This document shows positions 1-11,659 of a DNA stretch of 64,000 nt, in pieces (positions within the stretch are counted from its first letter, which is position 1; every line of letters begins with the position of its first letter). Made by a program: the position numbers and the translations under genes. Under the pieces are notes generated by a model. That model was not told the DNA's origin. It was given only the letters and a program-made list of their open reading frames with translations, and did not search any database. Origin of the DNA: Imbricaverruca yamaguchii (taxonomy: Eukaryota; Arthropoda; Thecostraca; Neoverrucidae); NCBI GenBank assembly GCA_034440575.1, contig JAOTOL010001642.1:2854501-2918500 (forward strand). The letters are read 5' to 3'.

Positions 1-1006
1 GCGTGACAGTGGCGCCCGCGCCTGCCGGCCGGGCGCCAGCCGAACCGTTACGGCGCGCGCGCCGGCCAGCCGCCGGCCGCACGCCGGGCGCCGATGCTGC
101 CCCGATAGCCCACCTGTTTGTCGCCCACCGGGCGAGGCCAAGTTCACCTGACCCTGTTTACCGTGCGCGGACATCTCGGCCGCGGCCGACACGTGTCGGG
201 CGGGAGCGGTGGTGTGCGTGCTCACGCCTCCGTTCCCGCGCTGACCCGGCCTCAGCGCCACGCTGCGTGGATTTCACGGTGAACTTAGCGGATTGCGTTG
301 TGCTCCGCCGGGACTTTATGGACCTGACCTGGATTCCATCAGTTCATAGGCGCCTCTTTTCAGCCTCATTGAGTTCCATGAGACTATCTCGGGTTTTGAC
401 AGAAACATCGTTGAATTTTAATCAGCATCTTGTCATATTGTCACAACTCTGTCAGCGACTGCTTTGCTCTTGCTGTCACGCGGGTGTCGATTAACTGGTA
501 CTCTAAGACGGAAATTGCATCCAATGTGTAGTTGGGTACCGCGTGCCAAATGTTCAGCTAATATACTATGAACACAATCAGCGAAAACACATATAGTACA
601 ACAGCGCAGAATCAAATATATGGCGTCTTCGATCCACATAGATGTACCGGGAACCAGAACAGATCAGTTACTTGAAATAGTCTACGTGAGTTCGAGGCCA
701 TCCGGATCGCAAAGATTATAGGATAATCTATGGCCCGCCAAAAGATTATATCCCAGTTTCAGTTCAAAGCTGTCCGCACGACAAAGAGTCCATCGGACAT
801 TCTATCTCGGATGACCAGAATAGTTTAGGATACTTGGTCGGTGAATACGATTGTTGTGCTTACGTTTTTTTCTCATGAAGCGCATGCTTCACGAAAGCGT
901 CGAATGACATTCAGTGAAGGTGAAGGCTGCAGGAATATTGTACACTGATGTTAGCTTTTTCCACAGCGTTTTAGTCACACAATCTACAGATGTACAGATA
1001 TGCAAT
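1..1006. other. CpG-rich left edge, no gene recognised
   Basis: The first 300 bases or so are very GC- and CpG-rich and could be a promoter or CpG island of a gene outside the window. A long open frame on the plus strand (3-494) exists, but its translation is Arg/Pro/Ala-rich with no recognisable domain, as expected by chance in GC-rich DNA. From about 500 to 1000 the sequence is ordinary and I see nothing in it. Confidence 0.3.
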
Positions 1007-1065
1007 TGGTTGGTTCTTTGAGTTTTGGGGCGCATCGACCAGGTTTGGTCATTTAGCGCTCATAA
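1007..1065 (+). repeat. Degenerate copy of the ~55-bp insertion family
   Basis: The sequence runs from GGTTGGTTCTTTGAG to TCATTTAGCGCTCAT. It resembles the short element seen at 15440, 18177, 18773 and 22210, with the GGGGCGCATCGAC core and the GCGC near the end. No clear target-site duplication is visible, so this is the weakest of the five copies. Confidence 0.45.
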
Positions 1066-1254
1066 CTAATAGTTTGCTACCTGTTTCTTAAGATCGGGCC
1101 TACGTCTGGGGCAATAAATACACACACACATGCCCAAGTCGCATCCTTCTGCATACATGTACGAGGAAAACTATCTACAGTGTCGGACAAATGACATGGA
1201 GCTTGATGTCAGACATATTCAAATAATTTGCCAGTCTGGATAAAACGCGAATCG

Positions 1255-1994
1255 TCACCTAGCTGTGGAGGTGGCGATAATATCAGAAAGCGTAGGCGCA
1301 TCCGCTCGTCGCCCAAAATGCCGTCTACGCTGCATTCGAAAGCGAGGACAGGACGGCAGAGCATACCACACTGTAAGAGGTACCTCACAATAGTCGCAGA
1401 TCAGCCTCGGTTCGTCCATTACCAAGTAACGATGGGTGGCGTACGTGTGCCTTATCCTCAACCTAGCAAGGACTACTTCTTCCCTCCGGGACTTCCTCAC
1501 TGATGATTCCCATAAAACTAATCGGTTTTTCAGTGTTTTGAGCTTGTTGTTGCCAATAGAGTCCCACTCTTTCTGCCACTCAAACTCAAAGAAAGCGTTG
1601 ATCGTTTGATTAAGATTTGTATCAGGAAGCGGGAGTGCACGGGCCTACCTGCTGCCCTCTTTGCTGCTGCATCAGCCATGTCGTTTCCGGTAACGCCCAC
1701 GTGGCTGGGGACCCAGCACAGCGTTACGAATTTTCCAGGCTGGCTGAGGGTGTTAAGGCGGATTGCGATTTTCTGTAACAGTGGGTCACGAGGATAAAAA
1801 GACTTCAGAGCAAGTAGATCGCTTAGAGAATCTGAGACGATGACGTGAGTGCTTTCATGTCCCACTTCGATAAAGCCCAGCGTTTTTTGGATCGCTATCA
1901 ATTCCGCGGTGTACACGGATGCGTGTGCGGGCAGTGCAAACGTCCTTGTGCTAGAGCCACCCACGAAAGCACATCCCACGCTACTTTCCGTCTG
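1255..1994 (-). pseudogene. LINE RNase H domain and Cys-rich C terminus
   Basis: Immediately after AYTDG an in-frame TAA (1994-1992) interrupts the domain. Translation then gives VYTAELIAIQ (Glu), IVSDSLSDLLAL (Asp) and WVPSHVGVTGNDMADAAAK (Asp), the remaining RNase H catalytic positions. A frameshift near 1540 leads into SRREEVVLARLRI and CDYCEVPLTV, the short C-terminal zinc-binding tail seen downstream of RNase H in many arthropod I-type LINEs. Confidence 0.8.
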
Positions 1995-3787
1995 TTAACC
2001 GTCGGTGTAAGCAAAAACGCATCCACGATAAGCTGCCAGATGTTCCAGGGCTTTCATGCGAAACAGATTTGGTATAACCTTCGCTTTGTGAGTATTTGCC
2101 AAGGCAATGTCAATCATAGGTGGAGTCAGCTCCCAGGGCGGGGTGGGCATAATTTCCACTCGCATGATGCTGCGTAGGCGAGTGCTGCTCTTTCGCAGCA
2201 ACTCCCGCATGCGGACACAAAAAGGGTTCAAAGTGATGCCTCGTCGCTGCTGGAAGATCTCTAGTTGCCGAGTTGAAAGCACGGACTGGTAATCCGGGTG
2301 TGTGGGAAACTGCTTTAACCTAAAAACGTAGCGCAGTCCGAGTTTTGCCCTTCTCATTGATAATGGCGGCTCGTGAGCTTCCGCTAAGAGACTTGCGATT
2401 GGAGAAGTTCGAAATGGCCCTATAGCGATTCTCAAGGCCGAGTGGTGAATGGTGTCCAGTGTGCATTTCCTTGAGTTGCTCGCCGAGTCGTACACAAAGC
2501 AACAATAATCAAGCTTGGATCGTATGAGTGATCGGTATAGCCGCAAAAGGGTGATTTTGTCGGATCCGTACGTTGTCCTAGACAGGCACTTCATAAGATT
2601 GAATGGTCTACCGCATGGTTCACGCAACATTTGGAGGTGGCTTTTATACGTGATGCGACTATCGAAAAGGACGCCAAAAAACCGTGTTGTCGGTTGTAAA
2701 GGAATTTCCTGTCTGTAGAGCTTAATGTTTTGGCTGTGACAGTTCCGACGACGGCAAAAGTGCACGGCTACCGTCTTTGCCTTCGAGAAGCAGAAGCCAT
2801 TTACAATACTCCACCTTTCAAGACGAAAAACCGCGAGCTGCAACTGTCTCGACAGTGATGATATGCGTGATGCCGAGGACCAAATTCCGATGTCATCAAC
2901 AAACAGCAATTTCCTAATTCCAGGTGGCAGACCATCTCTCCTACATCGTTTATCATAACTGCGAACAGTGCGACGCTCAGAATACTTCCCTGAGGGACAC
3001 CGTTGACTTGGGTAAAAGTATCAGACATGACGTTCCCAATCCATACACGAAACATCCTCTGGATCAAATAAAAAATATTCAGAAAAGTGTCCATGTGGCC
3101 GCGCACCCCAGCATTCCAAAGCTTCAGAAGCATACCGTATCTCCATGTGGAATCATAGGCACCCTCGATGTCGAAAAACATGGCACCTACATGTCGCTTT
3201 TTCTTAAAACTGGCTCGAATGTCTGTATCCAATCTTATAACATGGTCGATTGTAGATCTATGCTTCCTGAAACCACACTGTGCATTCGTAAAAAAGTTTT
3301 GTTTCTCCAAGAACCATGTAAGAAGCAGATTTACTAGCATTTCCATCAGCTTGCATAAACATGAAGTAAGCGAGATGGGTCGATAATGTAAGGGATCAAA
3401 ACCACTCTTGCCCGGTTTCAGCAATGGAACAATGGTAGCCTCTCGCCAAGCGGGAGGAAACTCCCCTCCGTTCCCAGCAGCGTTAAAGGTTCTGAGTAGT
3501 ATTTCAAGTGCGTTTGAGGGAAGATGACGGAGCATCTCATTATGCACGTTGTCCGGTCCCTCGGACACGCAACGTAAGGCATTAATTGCTGAAATTAACT
3601 CAGTCATTGTGAATGGTACGTTGTACGAGTACTGGTCCCAGGTTTCAAAGTGTACAGGCGTGGCTTCGCAGTACGCTTCATGTCGCGTAAAAATGGGATT
3701 ATTGTTGCTGTTCGTACTGCGTTCTGCAAGGGCACCAGCGATTATATTTGCGACATCAAGTGGCTCCATAACGACCCGGCCATTCAC
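1995..3787 (-). pseudogene. LINE reverse transcriptase, frameshifted
   Basis: Two overlapping frames make one RT. The upstream frame (3787-2801) has HYRPISLTSCLCKLMEMLV, FFDIEGAYDSTW and NGVPQGSILS. The downstream frame (2909-1995) begins at the catalytic LFVDDIGIW box and ends at the AYTDG motif that opens RNase H. A frameshift near 2905 separates GVPQGS from FVDD. The palm-domain motif order is the standard one for non-LTR RTs. Confidence 0.85.
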
Positions 3788-4102
3788 GTGAAGAGTTGGC
3801 AGTGTGGTTGACCAAAATTGACCTGAAATACGCTTGATTTGCGACTACACTTGCGACGACGGTACAGAGCGATTCAGTTTGCTGACATACTCCCTCCATG
3901 ACACCTTCTTTGCCTCCCAGATCGTACGACGTGCAGGTGCTCTAGCTTTTTGAAAAGCTATTAGGTTGTTGATGGTGCTATTTCGTTTAAATTCCTTCAG
4001 GGCACGGCGCCGCGTCCTAATCGCTACTCTGCAACCTTCACTCCACCATGGAACGGGGGTGCGTCGAGGGGAGCCAGTAGTGCGAGGTATGCATTCCGAA
4101 GA

Positions 4103-4792
4103 TCACTGTAAAAGTATCGATGTAAAAAGTTCCACAGCCATTGCATAGGAAGAGTCGTATTCGTCAAAATATGACTGTAGCCGAGCAGTATAAACTGACC
4201 ACTCAACCTTTCTAAAGTTCCGCCTCTGTGGTCTGGGCCCCAGAACTGCTCCTTGTAGGAAGTTCAGCCAAACGGGGAAGTGATCGCTACCGTGGGTATC
4301 CTCGTCAACGAACCAGTCGAAATAATTTGTTATATGTGGGGTAGCAATGCTTAAGTCCAATGCAGATGAATTTTCAGATGGCAATGATACGTAGGTGTGT
4401 GCGCCAGTATTCAAGATGGACAGGGACTCTTCCACCACGAGATTGTCGAGGGCTCGTCCTCGTACGTTTGTGTCTGCACATCCCCATGCAGCGTGGTGGA
4501 CGTTAAAGTCGCCCAACAGTAAGATTGGTGGAGGAAGCTCAGCTAACAGCCGTCGGAGGGCTGCAGAAGGCAACGCGGATCCAGGACGGAGAATGATGTC
4601 TCCAAGGAGATCGCAACCGCGTTTACGCTGGAAAGGAGATAGTGAGGAGAGCTTCTGCCTAGGTTCCCTGGATGTCAGGACAAGAACTCGGGGACATAGT
4701 GGCTTCGCCTGCGGGGCGTTGAGATGAGGATTTGATACATCCTGAGGGTACCGACCACGCGTTGTTGATGTGGTACGAGACGATGGTGGCAC
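4103..4792 (-). pseudogene. LINE endonuclease fragment (APE-type)
   Basis: The frame shows the endonuclease signatures LLLGDFNVHHAAWG, a middle SALDLSIATP and the terminal HGSDHFPVWL. In APE-type LINE endonucleases these are the GDFN and SDH blocks that nick target DNA to prime reverse transcription. The N-terminal part is shifted out of frame, so the enzyme is not intact. It is followed on the same strand by the reverse transcriptase. Confidence 0.8.
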
Positions 4793-5375
4793 GGGATCGT
4801 ACGTTTCCGCGGGTGTCGGGTTGATGTCCGCTAGGGTAGCCGAAGTTTTGGTCCTTGCTCAGGGACCCTTGCTGACAGTGATGTGTGTTGGGAGAATCCA
4901 TAAAGTTTGCTTGGTTTCTTCTCCTCGTGACGCCCCACCACATAGGGGCCCTACGGGGGGACGCCTGAGTCCCGTCAACGGGAGGACGCCAGGCGCCCGA
5001 GGAGGTATACGGGGCAGGCGGTGCCTTCGCCCGGCCGGGAGAGAGAGACTCACCACCCCGACCGGAACCCAGCACCGCCCACTCCTTGACCCCAGCCGGC
5101 CGGGACGAGGGGGCGCGGCTACCCCGATAAAACGGAGCTGGTGGGCAGGACCGGGTAGGCTGCCCTGCCTGCTCATAGTAGGGATAGTTGGTGTTGCAGG
5201 GCTAGATGAAGGACATGGATTCTTGGATGTGATTGGGATTGAAATAAGAACGCACGGATGGAAGGACGAGTGAGGCACTCTTGGTCTCACCCCTCGCCGG
5301 TACGATGGTCGCCGGGTCTTTGGGGGACTCAGTCCCCACCACCACGAAAAGGTGGTGCTTCGTCTGGGGCTACAG

Positions 5376-5621
<246 letters not shown>

Positions 5622-5629
5622 TAACGTAG

Positions 5630-7680
5630 CAACACATAAGCTGTTGCACGGGGTAGAATATGGCTGTTGATGATGCCCATGATATCGGATGCATCTGTTG
5701 GAGATCCTACAGGCAATTTGCGTGGAACATTATCACATGAAATGAGGTGACCTTACGAGTAATTATTTAGTGTTGCTGTTTAGTTTTATAATCCCTCGTA
5801 TTACTGGAATTTTCTATCAGTCGCAAATTTAATCCACAATTAAGTTTTGGTCCACGCCAGCCAGCTGGATGTGACAAGCGGCACAGTGTAGCTACAACCT
5901 TCAACGTTTAGCACTGAATAAAATATTTTCCCCTATCGCTGTTCGTTAGGCCTACAAGTATGGTCAAATAAGTGAATGGGGGCAGACTAGTCTGGCGTCT
6001 TCGTCGTAGCTTTCGGACCCTGTGCTCAGACCAGGATTTTCAGTCATAAATCAAATACGATTTCGTGTAAAAACGTTCGTAAGGGTGAAAACCACGGCTT
6101 GGGTTATGGCGATATTAAGTATTCGTAGATGGACGCTAAATGGTCGATCTACCATGGTTGATGCGCCCCAAAACCTTAATCACACATACACACAAGTATA
6201 TATATATATATATAGATATACATATATTCTTGAAAATTCGGTTGGGCGCTGACTTCCATAGTTCTCCCTAGTCTTGGAAAGACAGGGTTCGAGTCGCTTC
6301 GCGCGCTCACATTTAGCCCCCGGCTTGGAAGGTCAGTTGGCTACCGGCCAGAGGCGACCTATCTGGACGACCGTGTCGGGTGGGTTTGACAGTACGTTAA
6401 GCTCTTGGTCAAAACTCTGCCGTTGAACTGAAATTAATGGATCGGACGGTTGTGCCAGAGTTCACGCAACAAGCTTTGCTTGCGATGTGATCCTGATCCA
6501 TAAAGCCACCCACCCAGCAAGAGTTCGGACCGAATTAAAAATATAAAAAACTATCTTAGACACCTTCACAATGCGCCAATCCTGGCAACGTGGTTGCCTG
6601 GTAAGCAGCAGCACATCGCATCCGTTACAACGACGAGTGACACAATTCACATCATGACTCAGCAGCCCGTCCGACACACGGAGACCTTTAAGTCGGCTCC
6701 AGACCGTCAGCGGTGCAGCGGCACTAGATTACAGTATTTAGATGCGGGTAGTGGCTGCGTGCGTCGGACACTTGATAAACGACTGATACCACGAGACCAC
6801 CTGTTAGAAGGTCACGATGGTAATACCGGGTCACCAGTTCGGGACTCGGTGGTGTTCGGCCGTCAGTGTACCGGCTCGGCCGGTAATTACATTTCCGGTC
6901 TCAGCTATGGGAGGTTGCTGGTAAGTATGTCGTCATGTCAGTGCCACTGAACCCAGACCAGGCGGATCTGACCCCACGGTGATTTAACCCACTGTTCCAA
7001 CGGTGACCTTGACCCCCACTACGCCGACAGTGTTGATCTGGACTGAGCCGTGCCGACGTCGGTGACCTTGACATCACCGTGCTGATGTCGGTGACCTGGA
7101 CTTCGTATTAGCGGCACCATTGTTCTCGTTCTACTCGATCAGCTTGACTTAATTTCCAGAGTAGCCAATGATTTATCTGCTTGAAAAGCACAGAAAAATA
7201 AGGAAGAACTATTTGCGAAACGACATTGTCTGATGTAGTTCAAGGACAAAAAGTTGAATTTGTCCATACAATGATGCATACGTCAAGCGTGATGGAACTT
7301 GGCCTTCGCCATATTTTAGAAACGTTCCATCAATTTGTTCTTTCTGGCGTGGTTTAGCTAGATCGTGGTCCACAACTTAGGCGCAACCTGCGGCTTCGGC
7401 CACGAGCCGACCGCCTTTCTGGAAAATGAAGATCGTACGGCACCTTAATTTTGGTAAGGAATATTTCACGAGTCGCCGATGTTTCGTCATGGTCACCCCG
7501 CAGCCGCAATACAGACCTAGTGGCAACCAGCTGACGCTAGCAGCCAGCCGCATTCCAGACGTGGCATACTGCGATAACCGCTGGGGAAAACGGCCAGAAG
7601 TCATTGCGGGCAAGGAATGCTAGCTTCAGGGACGATTTTCGTCTTAATCGAAAAAGCTTCAAATTTATGGAGTAAATAGG
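5630..7680. other. Unassigned intergenic sequence with weak repeat traces
   Basis: No gene is recognised. A small (TA) tract lies at 6195-6215. At about 6240-6330 the plus strand has CAGGGTTCGAGTCGCTTC, which fits an RNA polymerase III B box (GGTTCGANTCC), so a decayed tRNA-derived SINE is possible. At 6950-7110 a degenerate tandem array repeats GTGACCTTGAC-like units. A plus-strand open frame (6594-6950) ends at a plausible donor (GCTGGTAAGT), but its product is not recognisable. Confidence 0.3.
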
Positions 7681-7798
7681 GAGGGGGGGGCCCCCCCGGG
7701 GGGGGCCCCCCCCCCCCTTCCCCCCCAAAAAAAACCCGAAAAAATAAAAAGGGACATTAAAATTACAAAAAAAAAAAGAAAAAAAAAAAATAAACATA
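7681..7798. repeat. Homopolymer block (G, C and A runs)
   Basis: Alternating runs of G and C (about 45 bases) are followed by C-rich and then A-rich runs. It looks unlike any neighbouring sequence and may be low-complexity genomic DNA or a consensus/assembly error. Confidence 0.8.
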
Positions 7799-7799
7799 T

Positions 7800-8490
7800 T
7801 GGGACGCTCCACGGTCTTAAAGATTGCTTCAGCATTCTGCACTGCAAATATGACCTGATGATTGTTATACAGAATAGATCCAAGATCCTCATGTTCTAGA
7901 TGGCCGAAATAGCGCCAAAATATTTCCCTAAGATATCAATCACATATCGAATCGGTACACATGACGTCGGGTATGACGTCACAGCCGAGCAATCCTCTAT
8001 GCAGCAATACACGCGTAAGAATTAACATGCTCGAATATATGGTACTTCCTCTAAACGCATGGCAAGATACTGTAGGCGCACTTAGAAACATGGAGCACAA
8101 GAGCCCAGAACCAAACACATCAAATAGTGTACTCTTGGTTATGAACCACTACTGCTGATGTGTCCGAGGGACAAGATACGGGGCCTACTGGTCTGACCTA
8201 GATCCAATGGGACAAGTGTCATTTTCCCTCGATAGTCATTAGCATACAATTAACTATCTATGGAAGACTCCAAAATTTATTTTCATTCATTAGCCTGTAG
8301 TACTCGGGGTATTCTATCATCCACTGACATATCGTATCCTTTCAGAACTTCTGCCTCATTGTCATCATCTTCACCACTCATCCACTCTTTATCTTCCGGA
8401 GCAGGTTGTTTCAGTTCTCTCTCTCCCTCCCTCCCTCCCCTCTCCCTCTCTCCATTTCCTCAGTTGAGACCAGATGATACCAGCAGATGA
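7800..8490. other. No gene seen; pyrimidine tract at its end
   Basis: Apart from a CT-rich tract at about 8400-8458 (CTCTCTCCCTCCCTCCCTCC), which could form a polypurine/polypyrimidine structure, I see no coding sequence or repeat that I can name. Confidence 0.4.
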
Positions 8491-8499
8491 CTGATGTCA

Positions 8500-9310
8500 G
8501 ATGAATGGAAGGTCTTCCGGACATTTCGGATCCGCAGTGGTCTTTGATGTCTTGAATCTCCAGGTTGCTGGTGATGAGTAGATGAAGTTGATCCTTGATG
8601 GCCCCGGTTCGTGACGTCTTGCAGGCATGTCTGAGTCAGTACCCCACGTTATGTTTATTTCAGCTATCCTGCACCTCCTCACTGCATATGCCCATCGGAA
8701 GAAGATACCGTATTGCAGTGGCACAGTGGACCAAGAGCTTGTGCACGGAGGCGGGCATGTAGAACCTTGAATGCAGCTGTATCATCGGCTGAGCTGTATC
8801 CATTGAGTACATGTCGTGTCTGTCGGTATCCAAGGGCTCTTAACTTTGCAGAGCAACGATGATCACTGAGAGACGGGCGACGAGACCCACTAAGTTCTAG
8901 TAGTCTCGCTAAATTCAGCTGGGTCTCTAAGCTGGGAACACGTCGAGTCGTGTTGCCGTCGTTAGACGTACCCGAACATCCCGCACTTTGCTGATCCACA
9001 AGACCCAGACTCTCTCGAGACTGCTGCTGTAATTTTTCATTCTTTTCTCTCAGACGTATCTTCATTTATTCGTCAGACACGGCCCATACTTCTACCTCCA
9101 GGCGGTAGGAAATGTGAAGAAAGCACTCAAAGCAACGAATCCAGGCATGCATGTTTGATAGACCGGGCTGGCATGTACCTTCGCGGGCAGGTCGAGCCAC
9201 AGCAGCAGACAGGTCATTCATCTGATGAGGTGTTCATCCACAGATGGTGCACGTCATGCTACTGCCGGTGTTGGTCAGAGCGTTCGCCACCTTGCCGTCA
9301 AGCATGGTGA
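8500..9310 (-). mobile_element. Transib/RAG1-like transposase relic
   Basis: Minus-strand translation gives a mostly collinear piece of a DDE transposase. It runs from TMLDGKVANALTNTGSS, through TCTICG with the CxxC pair, GLSNMHAWIRCFECFLHISYRL, LGLVDQQ, GTSNDGNTTRRV and YMPASVHKLLVH (8761-8738), to LLPMGICSEEVQDS and KTSRTGAIKDQLHLLITS. The CTxC pair, the following helical block and the NDGNTARR-like motif match Transib transposases, the relatives of the RAG1 recombinase core. Several in-frame stops (for example just after CTICG) and at least two frameshifts show it is dead. The N-terminal half and the ends of the element are not seen. The family name rests on remembered motifs, not a search. 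Confidence 0.65.
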
Positions 9311-9319
9311 GTTGAGTTG

Positions 9320-9729
9320 CAAACATCACGTCAATAGTCAATAAACACGTGTTCACAATACGGGCTTCGACCGGTGTTCTTACCACTGTGTTCCCACAGC
9401 ATGAGAGCGGTTGTCCGTTCTATCACACCACCAGGTCCATCTGATATGTGGCTTGCGGTCATCTTCCAAACGCTAACCACACGTTGAGGTAAGGGCTAAC
9501 ATGAAAGAATCCAACTGTCTATTGTCTAGCGGCAGTTATTCCGGCGGCAGCGCAGAAAGCGAACTTAAAGTGCGATTATCCCCATCCGTTGAAAAAACAT
9601 TGCATTTGCTACTAGAATGGTTGACAAGTTTAAACGGAAACTTCCGGGATTGAATGCGTTAGAAACGTTTACGCCATTAAATCCCTTACACACACGCAAT
9701 TGCAAGCTTCAACATTTCCGACGTCTTAA
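9320..9729. other. Unassigned, upstream of the transposase relic
   Basis: This could contain eroded 5' transposon sequence, because the minus-strand frame continues as VFATQLT just before TMLDGK. Beyond that I see nothing. Confidence 0.25.
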
Positions 9730-10134
9730 CAGTGTGTGCAGTGTGCGTCCGGCGCTCAGGCGTGTGGCATGTTCACCCGTCCAGCCGGTTGGCTGGCATC
9801 GTTCTCCTGCACGCACACAATCGACAGATCTACCTCCTCCCCTTCCCAGATGGTGGGACCCGTGGCGAGCCTCCTCCGGACTGGGTCAGCTCTCCAGGCT
9901 GCGGTGCCGGCGCGACGACGGCCGCGGCCGCGCTGCGGTGCGCCGCGCGCGCCGCTGCGGTGCGTCACAAACGTCGCCGCTGTCGACAGACGGCGGCAGT
10001 TGCGCCGCACTCCCAGCTGACGGCCGCGGCCTGTGAGACGCCGTCTGTCAGCCGGGCTAACTGCGCCTCTCACCGCACCGAACCGCTGCCTGGCGGAAGG
10101 CGACCGCCGGCCGTCGGCCGACTGTCTGCTGCCT
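9730..10134. other. CpG-rich segment, unassigned
   Basis: This is a strongly CpG-rich stretch with open frames in several registers, none with a recognisable domain. It could be a CpG island or a promoter/first exon of an unseen gene. The right end is cut by a small inverted-repeat element. Confidence 0.35.
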
Positions 10135-10528
10135 CAGGGGCGGGTCCAGGAATTACCATCGGGGGGGGGGTATATATGTCCGGTGGGCGCCACTTCGCCT
10201 CCCAAGGGGCACCTCAGGTTGAACGATTCCAGGGAGTGGTGTACTAGTGCCTTCCCGGAGGGGCGCCCATTGCACAAAAAAACTGAGCAGTGTTGCATTC
10301 AAGCATTCCCAGGTGGGCCCATGGCTGAAGAATTCGAGAGGCGTGTACTTTAGCATTCCCTGAGGGGCTTCTTTTCCTCCCAGAGGGGCGCCTCTGGCTG
10401 AGAAATTCGAGGGGACCCGCTCGAACCTCCGCAGAGGGGCCCCTTTTCCCAGCCGGAGGGCTACCATCTTCCCATGGGTTGGGGGTTGGAGGGCATATGC
10501 CCCCAGTCACTCCTTGTATCCGCCCCTG
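10135..10528. mobile_element. Small non-autonomous DNA element (MITE-like)
   Basis: It begins CAGGGGCGGGTCCAGGAATT and ends with the near-complement (...TGTATCCGCCCCTG), giving imperfect terminal inverted repeats of about 16-18 bp. The interior has no transposase and contains repeated GAGGGGCGCC/CTGAGAAATTCGAG-like blocks. Related sequence occurs at 38160-38455 and 58215-58540. A clean target-site duplication could not be confirmed. Confidence 0.6.
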
Positions 10529-10644
10529 TACTGCCCCCACCTGCTGACTGTCTATTGGTAATCACACGGCCGTCAGCTGACTGTCGACTGCGTTCATTTG
10601 CCGATTGCCTACCGCCTTCACCTGCTGACTGCCTATGACCTGAT

Positions 10645-11655
10645 AACGCCCGCCGTCCACTCCAGCCATCTGACAGCGTCCACCAACACAGCTAGCCATC
10701 TGACAGCGTCCACTCAACACAGCCAGCCATCTGACAACGCCCACTCAGCACCACCAGCCATCTGACAGCGTCCACTCGACACAGCCAGCCATCTGATACG
10801 GTCAACCCAACACCACCAGCCATCTGACAGCGTCCACTCAACACCACCAGCCATCTGACAGCACCCACTCAGCACCACCAGCCACCTGACAGCGTCCACT
10901 CAACACAGCCAGCCATCTGACAACGCCCACTCAGCACCACCAGCCATCTGACAGCGTCCACTCGACACAGCCAGCCATCTTACAGCGTCAACCCAACACC
11001 ACCAGCCATCTGACAGCGCCCACTCAGCACCACCAGCCATCTGACAGCGTCAACCCAACACCACCAGCCATCTGACAGCGTCCACTCGACACAGCCAGCC
11101 ATCTTACAGCGTCAACCCAACACCACCAGCCATCTGACAGCGCCCACTCAGCACCACCAGCCATCTGACAGCGTCCACTCGACACAGCCAGCCATCTGAC
11201 AACGCCCACTCAGCACCACCAGCCATCTGACAGCGTCCACTCGACACAGCCAACCATCTGACAACGCCCACTCAACACCACCAACCATCTGACAGGGTCA
11301 ACCCAACACCACCAGCCATCTGACAGGGTCAACCCAACACCACCAGCCATCTGACAGCGTCCACTCAACACAGCCAGCCATCTGACAGGGTCAACCCAAC
11401 ATCACCAGCCATCTGACAAGCCAGTCAACACCATCGACACACCACCAGCCATCTGACAGCGTCAACCCAACACCACCAGCCATCTGACAGGGTCCACCCA
11501 ACACCACCAGCCATCTGACAGCGTCCACTCAACACAGCCAGCCATCTGACAGCGTCAACCCAACACCACCAGCCATCTGACAGCGTCCACTCGACACAGC
11601 CAACCATCTGACAACGCCCACTCAACACCACCAGCCATCTGACAGCGTCCACTGC
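10645..11655. repeat. 31-bp minisatellite, about 32 copies
   Basis: The head-to-tail unit reads approximately CCAGCCATCTGACAGCGTCC followed by ACTCAACACCA, with variants (GTCAACCCAACACCA, GCCCACTCAGCACCA). Variants form higher-order blocks, for example CGACACAG and CAGCACCACC alternate. The MAGGVGW-like frames on the minus strand are by-products. Confidence 0.95.
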
Positions 11656-11659
11656 CGAC

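Larger units (their letters stand above)
1250..5350 (-). mobile_element. I-type non-LTR retrotransposon (LINE), decayed
   Basis: Reading 5' to 3' on the minus strand there is a GC-rich 5' region (about 5350-4800), an APE-type endonuclease (4792-4103), a reverse transcriptase (3787-1995), an RNase H domain and a C-terminal Cys-rich tail (1994-1255). The endonuclease-RT-RNase H order is that of the I superclade. It is broken by frameshifts near 4750, 2905 and 1540 and by a stop inside the RNase H first active-site motif. The 5' end abuts a (TA)n tract and the exact termini are not resolved. No intact ORF1 is recognised; the 5' frames are Pro/Arg-rich. Confidence 0.85.

Noticed and set aside
3..494. 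163-aa plus-strand open frame at the left edge
   Set aside because: Arg/Pro/Ala composition in CpG-rich DNA, no domain, and no supporting splice structure.
4859..5300. Proline-rich protein frame upstream of the I-type LINE endonuclease
   Set aside because: It is in the 5' region of the LINE, has no recognisable ORF1 motif, and runs into the TA tract; kept only as part of the element.
9238..9306. Short plus-strand exon (MVHVMLLPVLVRAFATLPSS) with CAG acceptor and GTGAGT donor
   Set aside because: The opposite strand encodes the conserved Transib-like DGKV/CTICG block, which explains the sequence better.
10645..11655. CRISPR-like array
   Set aside because: The 31-bp units are directly adjacent with no unique spacers, in a eukaryotic genome; it is a minisatellite.
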